Assembly (NCBI GenBank): GCA_026996605.1
Contig: JALWLE010000103.1
Location: forward strand, 1-39,425
From: Flavobacteriales bacterium
GTDB lineage: Bacteria > Bacteroidota > Bacteroidia > Flavobacteriales > Flavobacteriaceae
Direction: 5' to 3'
Length of the DNA: 39,425 bases
Shown: positions 33,925 to 39,425 of the stretch, piece after piece
Position numbering within the stretch: the first letter of the stretch is position 1
Layout of the letters: the number at the start of each line of letters is the position of its first letter
Translations under genes and position numbers: made by a program
Notes under the pieces: generated by a model
Seen by the model: only the letters and a program-made list of their open reading frames with translations
Database searches by the model: none
Told to the model about the DNA's origin: nothing

Positions 33925-36336
33925 ATGCAAAATAACGAATTACAACTGGCTTGGGATTTTGTCAACCAAACCAAACGTCATATTTTCTTAACGGGCAAAG
34001 CCGGTACCGGCAAAACCACTTTTTTACACCAGTTAAAAGCCGAGAGCAACAAGCGCTTAGCAGTTGTTGCGCCTACCGGTGTGGCAGCCATCAATGCAAG
34101 AGGTGTTACCATTCATTCTTTTTTTCAAGTACCCTTCGGTCCGGTGATTCCGGGTGAAACCCAACAACAAATCAAACGGGACTTTAAACACAAATTCAGC
34201 AAAAAAAAGATTGACATCATCAAATCGCTTGATTTATTGATTATTGATGAAATCAGTATGGTACGAGCCGACTTGCTTGATGCCATTGATTTTACCTTGC
34301 GTAAATACAAAAACCGCCGTAAAGTCTTTGGTGGCACACAAGTTTTGATGATTGGCGATTTACAACAACTGGCGCCTGTGGTTAAACCCAATGAATGGGA
34401 ATTGCTTAAAAAACATTATGAAACGCCGTATTTTTTTAGCAGTTATGCCTTTCAACAGGCAAATGCCGTCAGTATAGAACTCAAAAACATATACCGGCAA
34501 GAGGATAAAACCTTTATCAAAATACTCAACGAAATCAGGAATAGCCGGTTATCCGAAGAAAGCGCCCGCTTGCTCAACAGTCGTTATATCCCTGATTTTG
34601 TACCACCCAATAACGAAGATTATATTTTACTGACTACCCATAACTATAAAGCCGAAAAAATCAACAATGAAAAACTAAATGCCTTACCGGGCAAAACATA
34701 CTATGCTCACGCTTATATTGAAGGATATTTTCCTGAAAACGCCTATCCCAATGCCGAAAAACTAGCCTTGAAAAAAGGCGCACAAGTTATGTTTATCAAA
34801 AATGACAGCAGTTTTGAAAAACGCTACTACAACGGTAAAATAGGCAAAATTACTTTTATTGATGACAAAAATATTTTTGTCAAATGTCCGGGTGATGATA
34901 AAGAAATAGACGTCAAACGTGAAACTTGGGAAAATATTACTTATACCATTAACCCCGATACCAAACAAATAGAAGAAAAAAGTCAAGGTAGTTTCTCGCA
35001 AATTCCACTTAAATTATCTTGGGCAATCACCATTCACAAAAGTCAAGGACTTACTTTTGATAAAGCCATTATCGATGCCGAATTGTCCTTTGCACACGGG
35101 CAAACCTATGTTGCTTTAAGCCGATGCAAATCACTGGACGGATTGGTTTTAAAATCGCCCATACAAAGCAATAGCATTATCAATGACCGACGTGTTACAG
35201 GCTTTACCAATAACATCGCCGAACAACAACCGGACGAAACCGACTTACAACAAGCCAAAAAACAATTTTTTATCGATCTGATTGCCGAACTGTTTGACTA
35301 TATCCCCCTACTCTATCCAACTAATAGACTATTAGATATTTATCAAAAAAACAAACGAAGTATTCAAGGCAATGTCGGCAACCCCTTACAAAATATCAAA
35401 GAACTTATTAGTCCCTTAATAGATATACAAAAAAAGTTTCTAAACCAAATAAAAAAATTAAGTGTCGAAACAGATGATCCGCAAACGGATAAACATATTC
35501 AAGAGCGTATGTCAAAAGCCAAAGCATATTTTTTGCAACAAACCAAAAATATAGAAAATGATTTTAAAACACTTAATTTTGACATTGAAAACAAACAAGT
35601 CAAAAAAGATTTTGAAAAATTTTATGATGATTTAAACAACCAATTACGTCAAAAATTATTTGTTTTATCTGATCTTAACCAAGAATTTAGTATTGAGAAT
35701 TATTTAGACCTAAGAGCTAAAGCTATCTTAGACAAACCTAAAAAAGAGAAGCATAAAATAATTATCATCCCGGATATTGAACATACAGACTTGTTAGAAG
35801 CGCTAAAAAACCTGCGTAGCGAATTGGCATATGGTGATGATGTACCGCCTTTCCAAATTTTTACCCAAGAAACACTTTACGAATTGTGCCGAGAATTACC
35901 GGTTACTCAAAAACAACTTAAAAAAATACATGGTATTGGCAAAATTCGACTCAAGAAATACGGAGAACAAATTATAGAAATCATTAAATCCTATTGTATT
36001 GTCAATAATATTCCCCTCAAAGAAGACGTTCCCGATAAGCCCAAACCTAAATCTAATACTAAAGAAACATCACTAAAGTTGTTTAAGTCCGGTAAAACCA
36101 TTGACGAAATTGCTAAAATTAGAGAGCTAACACCTAACACTATTTTAGGACATTTGGCGCACTTTTTACCAACTAAAGAAGTGAGCATAACAGATCTTAT
36201 TACCCAAGAACGTTTTAATGAAATTAAGCAAATTATTGAAAATAATGATTTTGAATCATTATCCGAACTCAAAAAAATAGCCGGCGATGATTTCGATTGG
36301 GGTGAATTACGACTGGTTATTACCTACTTATCATAA
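33925..36336 (+). CDS. PIF1/RecD-like DNA helicase with C-terminal HRDC and HTH_40-type domains
   Basis: Superfamily 1 helicase-like ATPase of 803 residues. The Walker A motif is GKAGTGKTT (residues 24-32), Walker B LLIIDEISMV (about 103-112), with further helicase motifs MIGDLQQLAPV and LKNIYRQED. The UvrD_C_2-type motif with LSWAITIHKSQGLTFDKAII and TYVALSRCKSLDGLVL completes the core by about residue 420. A charged coiled-coil-rich linker (about 470-630) leads to an HRDC-like domain (about 640-690; LYELCRELPVTQKQLKKIHG, IGKIRLKKYGEQIIEII) and a helix-turn-helix module (about 712-803; SLKLFKSGKTIDEIAKIREL). This combination occurs in Bacteroidota proteins and resembles the RecQ C-terminus. 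Its cellular role (repair, replication-fork or G-quadruplex processing) is not established from sequence. Confidence 0.9.
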   Translation: MQNNELQLAWDFVNQTKRHIFLTGKAGTGKTTFLHQLKAESNKRLAVVAPTGVAAINARGVTIHSFFQVPFGPVIPGETQQQIKRDFKHKFSKKKIDIIKSLDLLIIDEISMVRADLLDAIDFTLRKYKNRRKVFGGTQVLMIGDLQQLAPVVKPNEWELLKKHYETPYFFSSYAFQQANAVSIELKNIYRQEDKTFIKILNEIRNSRLSEESARLLNSRYIPDFVPPNNEDYILLTTHNYKAEKINNEKLNALPGKTYYAHAYIEGYFPENAYPNAEKLALKKGAQVMFIKNDSSFEKRYYNGKIGKITFIDDKNIFVKCPGDDKEIDVKRETWENITYTINPDTKQIEEKSQGSFSQIPLKLSWAITIHKSQGLTFDKAIIDAELSFAHGQTYVALSRCKSLDGLVLKSPIQSNSIINDRRVTGFTNNIAEQQPDETDLQQAKKQFFIDLIAELFDYIPLLYPTNRLLDIYQKNKRSIQGNVGNPLQNIKELISPLIDIQKKFLNQIKKLSVETDDPQTDKHIQERMSKAKAYFLQQTKNIENDFKTLNFDIENKQVKKDFEKFYDDLNNQLRQKLFVLSDLNQEFSIENYLDLRAKAILDKPKKEKHKIIIIPDIEHTDLLEALKNLRSELAYGDDVPPFQIFTQETLYELCRELPVTQKQLKKIHGIGKIRLKKYGEQIIEIIKSYCIVNNIPLKEDVPDKPKPKSNTKETSLKLFKSGKTIDEIAKIRELTPNTILGHLAHFLPTKEVSITDLITQERFNEIKQIIENNDFESLSELKKIAGDDFDWGELRLVITYLS

Positions 36337-36341
36337 AAAAA

Positions 36342-36410
36342 TAAAAAAACGGATAAAATATTTAATTATTTACATGAATACAGTAATTTGAATATAAAAT
36401 CGTTTTTTTA
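36342..36410 (+). terminator. Possible weak terminator after the helicase gene
   Basis: TAAAAAAACG (36342-36351) and CGTTTTTTTA (36401-36410) could pair over 10 bases, but the loop is 49 bases long and the stem is almost all A-T. Low-confidence call. Confidence 0.25.
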
Positions 36411-36443
36411 AGATTAAAATTATTTTTTATAAAAAAAATATTG

Positions 36444-36451
36444 TACATTTG
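36444..36451 (+). promoter_or_regulatory. Bacteroidota -7 promoter element for the 108-residue protein gene
   Basis: TACATTTG matches TAnnTTTG exactly and ends 23 bases before the ATG at 36475. It supports independent expression of this small gene. Confidence 0.5.
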
Positions 36452-36474
36452 TTATTACATTTTAATTTAAGATA

Positions 36475-36801
36475 ATGGCAAAGTTGATTTATGAAGTTAT
36501 GCTTCCTAAAAATAAAGCACAATTAGAGGGTTTTTTTTTACAACTTTTTAAGCCGAAACAAAAGCATCTTATCATCAAAATATTAAATGACTATATAAAC
36601 AAGGATGATTTAAAAGAAACGCTTGAAAAATATCAAGAAAATATAAAAAAGTATAAAAAAAATAAATCCATTGTAATTATATATGAATATTATAAAGATA
36701 TTCCGGACTTTATTCCTGTAGCTCCTACAGAAGATGAAGCCATTGACATTATTGAATTTGAAGAAATTGAACGAGATTTAATGTTTAATGATAAGTCTTA
36801 A
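36475..36801 (+). CDS. Hypothetical protein, 108 residues
   Basis: I do not recognise this protein. It is lysine-rich in the first two thirds (FKPKQKHLIIKIL, EKYQENIKKYKKNKSIVIIY) and acidic at the C-terminus (PTEDEAIDIIEFEEIERDL), with no signal peptide, Cys pair or membrane segment. Predicted mainly helical with one hydrophobic strand (SIVIIYEYYKDI). It has its own -7 element and lies alone between the helicase and the next unknown gene, 96 bases upstream of the latter. Its real-gene status is supported by the promoter match and length; function is unknown. Confidence 0.6.
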   Translation: MAKLIYEVMLPKNKAQLEGFFLQLFKPKQKHLIIKILNDYINKDDLKETLEKYQENIKKYKKNKSIVIIYEYYKDIPDFIPVAPTEDEAIDIIEFEEIERDLMFNDKS

Positions 36802-36851
36802 ATTTATAAATTATTTTACTGAAAAAATATTAAAATAACATTTTAACATAC

Positions 36852-36893
36852 ATGAAAAAACAGCTAAACGAAACAAGAATTTGTAAAATGTAA
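36852..36893 (+). other. Possible 13-codon leader frame upstream of the 218-residue gene
   Basis: ATG followed by 12 sense codons (MKKQLNETRICKM) and TAA, ending 4 bases before the ATG at 36898. Could be a translated leader or chance; no attenuator structure is evident. Confidence 0.15.
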
Positions 36894-36897
36894 ATTT

Positions 36898-37554
36898 ATG
36901 AAAACAAAACCAGCAAACAAACATGAATTAGCGCGTCAACGTTGGCTTGATTTATTGCAAGAAGCCATCGATGAAGGTGTCAAACTACAAGTTAACCACC
37001 GTTTTAAATACAAAGGTAAAAACTTAGGCACTTTCTTAGTTGAAGCTAAAAGACGTGGAAAACCTGAATTACAAGCCAAAATTAAAGAAATGGGCTTAGA
37101 TTTTAGGGACCACAGTAACAAACCCGAAGATTATCTGCAACGCTTTATCAAAGAATTGTGGAACAACCCCAACCCTAACAAAGGGAACTACATCACAAGG
37201 TTTAACACCTGTATTTTACCAAAAAAAGACATTTTAAAAAAACAGACTAAACAGGAATTGGAGATTGTTTGGAAACATAAATTCGGTGAAGAACGTCCGT
37301 GGAAAAAACGCGATGATGTTTTAACCAGAGTTTATAAGTGGAAACAATTCCGCTACAACCGTAAAGTCAATCCTGAAAAAAAATGGTTCCAGCCAAAATC
37401 CAAAATGGGAGATTTATATTTTTGGGTATATGCTCGTAAGCGTAAACCTTGGTTAATGAAAGCCATTCTTGATCAATTTGACAATTATGAATTGGAAGAA
37501 CTTATGAATGAAGGATTCGTTCAAGAATCATGGCTTAAAAACAAAATCAAATAA
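36898..37554 (+). CDS. Basic protein of unknown function with possible helicase-associated-domain-like repeats
   Basis: A 218-residue, strongly basic, Trp-rich protein with no signal peptide or membrane segment. Residues about 30-65 (FKYKGKNLGTFLVEAKRRGK ... KEMGLDF) follow the pattern of a Helicase_assoc (HA) domain: aromatic, KG-x-LG, WV/FL, basic run, then L/MGFxF. A second, looser copy may be at about 165-210 (KMGDLYFWVYARKRK ... LMNEGFVQ). HA domains are usually found in tandem and are thought to bind nucleic acid. The resemblance is by eye and not proven. It is 96 bases after the previous unknown gene, in the same direction, and is followed by a strong terminator. A nucleic-acid-binding role is an inference from charge and pattern. 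Confidence 0.7.
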   Translation: MKTKPANKHELARQRWLDLLQEAIDEGVKLQVNHRFKYKGKNLGTFLVEAKRRGKPELQAKIKEMGLDFRDHSNKPEDYLQRFIKELWNNPNPNKGNYITRFNTCILPKKDILKKQTKQELEIVWKHKFGEERPWKKRDDVLTRVYKWKQFRYNRKVNPEKKWFQPKSKMGDLYFWVYARKRKPWLMKAILDQFDNYELEELMNEGFVQESWLKNKIK

Positions 37555-37577
37555 GTTTTAATTTTTTTATTTTTTTT

Positions 37578-37609
37578 AAATCCAACCCTTGATATGGTTG
37601 GATTTTTTT
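37578..37609 (+). terminator. Rho-independent terminator after the 218-residue gene
   Basis: Arms AAATCCAACC (37578-37587) and GGTTGGATTT (37596-37605), an 8-base loop and a following T run. Ten perfect pairs. It isolates the upstream genes from the SusC-type receptor. Confidence 0.85.
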
Positions 37610-37719
37610 ATTATACAACTTAATTTTACTAAAAATAACATATATCCTACTCCAAATCCAAAAAAATTATTAACTTTAACTTTAAATTAAAATCATTTTT
37701 TTTAACCAAAACTTATGCT

Positions 37720-39425
37720 ATGAACAAAGTAAAACTAGTATTATTAACGCTAAGCTTGGTTTTATCGCAGTTTATATCTGCACAAGAACTAAGTGTATCA
37801 GGTAAAGTCACGGATACTTCCGGTGAACCTATACCGGGTGTCAATGTCGTAATTAAAGGAAAAAACAAAGGAACCGCAACCGATTTTGATGGCAATTACA
37901 GTATTCGGGTCTATCCCGGAAACGTATTGGTATTTTCATCCATTGGCTACCAAACCATAGAAAAACCGGTCAAAAAAGGTGGTGTTATAAACGTAATCTT
38001 AAAAGAAGGCGCTTCGCAACTTGATAAAGTTGTCGTAACTGCTATGGGGATTAAAAAAAATGAGAAATCTCTAGGCTATGCTTCGCAACAAGTTAAAATG
38101 AATAATCTAAAACAAGTTAATCAAAATGCATTAGCCAACTTACAAGGACAGGTTTCCGGTGTACAAATTTCTCAATCATCCGGTGCTGTTGGTGGCGGTA
38201 TTGATATTTTAATTCGTGGCGTAAAATCTCTAGATCCAAGTGTAAACAATCAACCGCTAATTATTGTTGATGGTGTTCGTATCAGTAATGATATAGTAGC
38301 AGGAAATGTTTTACCTTCTGCCGGTAGTAATGCTCCAAGTAGTAGTGAACAATTCTCTTTCTCAAATAGAGCATTGGATTTAAACCCTGATGATATTCAA
38401 AGTATTAACGTATTAAAAGGTGCTGCTGCTGCTGCATTATATGGTATTGATGCCGCCAATGGCGCTATTGTTATTACTACTAAAAAAGGAATAAAAGGTA
38501 AACCTCAGTTTAGTTTTACCACAAAAGTTAGTGCCAGTGAAGTAAATAAGTATGTTGAGCTACAAGATAAATGGCGTGAAGGACGACATAAAATCTCAAA
38601 AATTACTCAGGATCCAAATAATCCAAATATCAATACAAATCAAGTAAATGGCTATGGAGAACATAAAGGTTATTGGCTAATAAATGGAGCTACATACAGT
38701 TTTCATACTTGGGGACCTGAATATGGTGATGACCCGACTATGACCTTTCATGATATTTACCGCGATTTCTTTCAAACAGGTATCAGTAACAGCCTTAACT
38801 TTAGTGTCAGAGGTGGCGCCGATAAATACAACTACTATATTTCATTAGCTGACAATATGAACTCAGGTATTGTACCAAATACCGATTTTAATAAAATTAA
38901 TGCTCATATTAGAGCCGATTATCAATTAACGGATAAATTTAATTTAGAGGTTACTACCACATATGCCAAATCCAGTGGAAAGTTACCTAATAATGGTGAT
39001 AAATCTATAATGAGTTCCATGTCATATTGGTCACCTTCTATTGATGTCAATGACTGGATACTTCCGGATGGAACACAAAAAAATTATACTCCTTTCTGGA
39101 TAGATAATCCACGATATTTTGCTGAAAAAAGTAATTTACAAACAGATGTTGATCGAATTATCACAAGTGCTAATGCCAAATGGAATATTAGTGAAAATTT
39201 TAATCTTAGTTATAGAATATCCAATGATCATTATATTGATGCTCGTAACCGTTTTGTTCCTGCAGATTTGGATGTCGGTACACAAGTTAAAGGTTTTATA
39301 GTAAATCAAAATATTAAGTTTAACGCCTTAAACTCTTTGTTATTAGCAACTTATGATTATGAGCTTAATAAAGACATGAAATTAACCTTTATCGCCGGTA
39401 ATGAAATAACTAAACAATACCGGAC
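37720..39425 (+). CDS. SusC/RagA-family TonB-linked outer-membrane receptor, C-terminus cut off by window edge
   Basis: TonB-dependent outer-membrane transporter, normally paired with a SusD-type surface lipoprotein for uptake of glycans, peptides or other large nutrients. The 568 visible residues run open to the window end: signal peptide (MNKVKLVLLTLSLVLSQFISA), a CarboxypepD_reg-like domain (about 26-105; SGKVTDTSGEPIPGVNVVIK, FDGNYSIRV), a TonB-box-like region (LDKVVVTAMGIKKNEKSLGY, the SusC-type signature), the plug domain (about 115-260; NALANLQGQVSGVQI, PLIIVDGVRI, INVLKGAAAAALYG, GAIVITTKKG) and the first barrel strands. About 400 further residues are expected outside the window. The partner susD-like gene, if present, also lies beyond the edge. 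No good -7 element was found; TAACTTTA at 37671-37678 is the nearest. Substrate unknown. Confidence 0.93.
   Translation, partial: MNKVKLVLLTLSLVLSQFISAQELSVSGKVTDTSGEPIPGVNVVIKGKNKGTATDFDGNYSIRVYPGNVLVFSSIGYQTIEKPVKKGGVINVILKEGASQLDKVVVTAMGIKKNEKSLGYASQQVKMNNLKQVNQNALANLQGQVSGVQISQSSGAVGGGIDILIRGVKSLDPSVNNQPLIIVDGVRISNDIVAGNVLPSAGSNAPSSSEQFSFSNRALDLNPDDIQSINVLKGAAAAALYGIDAANGAIVITTKKGIKGKPQFSFTTKVSASEVNKYVELQDKWREGRHKISKITQDPNNPNINTNQVNGYGEHKGYWLINGATYSFHTWGPEYGDDPTMTFHDIYRDFFQTGISNSLNFSVRGGADKYNYYISLADNMNSGIVPNTDFNKINAHIRADYQLTDKFNLEVTTTYAKSSGKLPNNGDKSIMSSMSYWSPSIDVNDWILPDGTQKNYTPFWIDNPRYFAEKSNLQTDVDRIITSANAKWNISENFNLSYRISNDHYIDARNRFVPADLDVGTQVKGFIVNQNIKFNALNSLLLATYDYELNKDMKLTFIAGNEITKQYR

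Noticed and set aside
1-39425. tRNA, rRNA, CRISPR, insertion sequence, prophage or defence island
   Set aside because: Intergenic stretches were read for cloverleaf-like and repeat-spacer structures and none was seen; no transposase, integrase or known defence gene was recognised.

Overview
The window is AT-rich chromosomal DNA from a member of the Bacteroidota, almost certainly the class Flavobacteriia. The evidence is the gliding-motility/type IX secretion genes gldI, gldJ and gldKLMN, a secreted metalloprotease with a type A T9SS sorting domain, a SusC/RagA-type TonB-dependent receptor, a Bacteroidota-style LptD, and repeated matches to the Bacteroidota -7 promoter element TAnnTTTG upstream of genes. 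I cannot name a genus. I see no tRNA, rRNA, CRISPR array, insertion sequence or prophage.

Layout. 1-5.3 kb: a truncated cell-wall amidase gene, divergent from lptD, then the T9SS-exported metalloprotease. 5.5-9.5 kb: overlapping rsmA-mgtE, convergent with a CPA2-type antiporter. 9.6-11.2 kb: a small MazG-type pyrophosphohydrolase and, divergently, carbamate kinase. 11.3-14.4 kb: an operon of a DHH phosphoesterase (NrnA-like), GldI and a cyclophilin-FKBP fusion lipoprotein, then a small coiled-coil protein of unknown function. 14.5-16.4 kb: GNAT acetyltransferase and TatD-like hydrolase, convergent with coaX. 16.7-21.3 kb (minus strand): prfA, a BtuF-like protein without signal peptide, mazG and a TPR/LytS-type sensor kinase, spaced as one operon. 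21.4-31.6 kb (minus strand): gldJ, then topA plus an arginase-fold gene, then gldK-gldL-gldM-gldN, with promoter and terminator signals separating the units. 31.8-33.7 kb: rhomboid protease and, divergently, lipA, with two copies of a hairpin-bearing intergenic repeat around lipA. 33.9-37.6 kb: a PIF1/RecD-like helicase with C-terminal HRDC and HTH domains, followed by two unassigned proteins. 37.7 kb to the end: a SusC-type receptor cut by the window edge.

How it fits together. GldL and GldM form the proton-driven inner-membrane motor, GldK, GldN and GldJ belong to the periplasmic/outer-membrane part of the T9SS and gliding machinery, and GldI and the neighbouring prolyl isomerase are likely periplasmic folding factors. 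The metalloprotease is a likely cargo. The rest is mostly housekeeping: LPS assembly, ribosome maturation, translation termination, nucleotide sanitation, CoA and lipoate synthesis, Mg2+ and cation transport.

Most of the window is ordinary core genome. The points most worth a second look are the arginase-fold protein between topA and gldK, whose metal ligands are degenerate, the close clustering of gld loci, the orphan sensor kinase at the end of a prfA operon, the helicase and the two unknown proteins after it, and the paired intergenic repeat around lipA.
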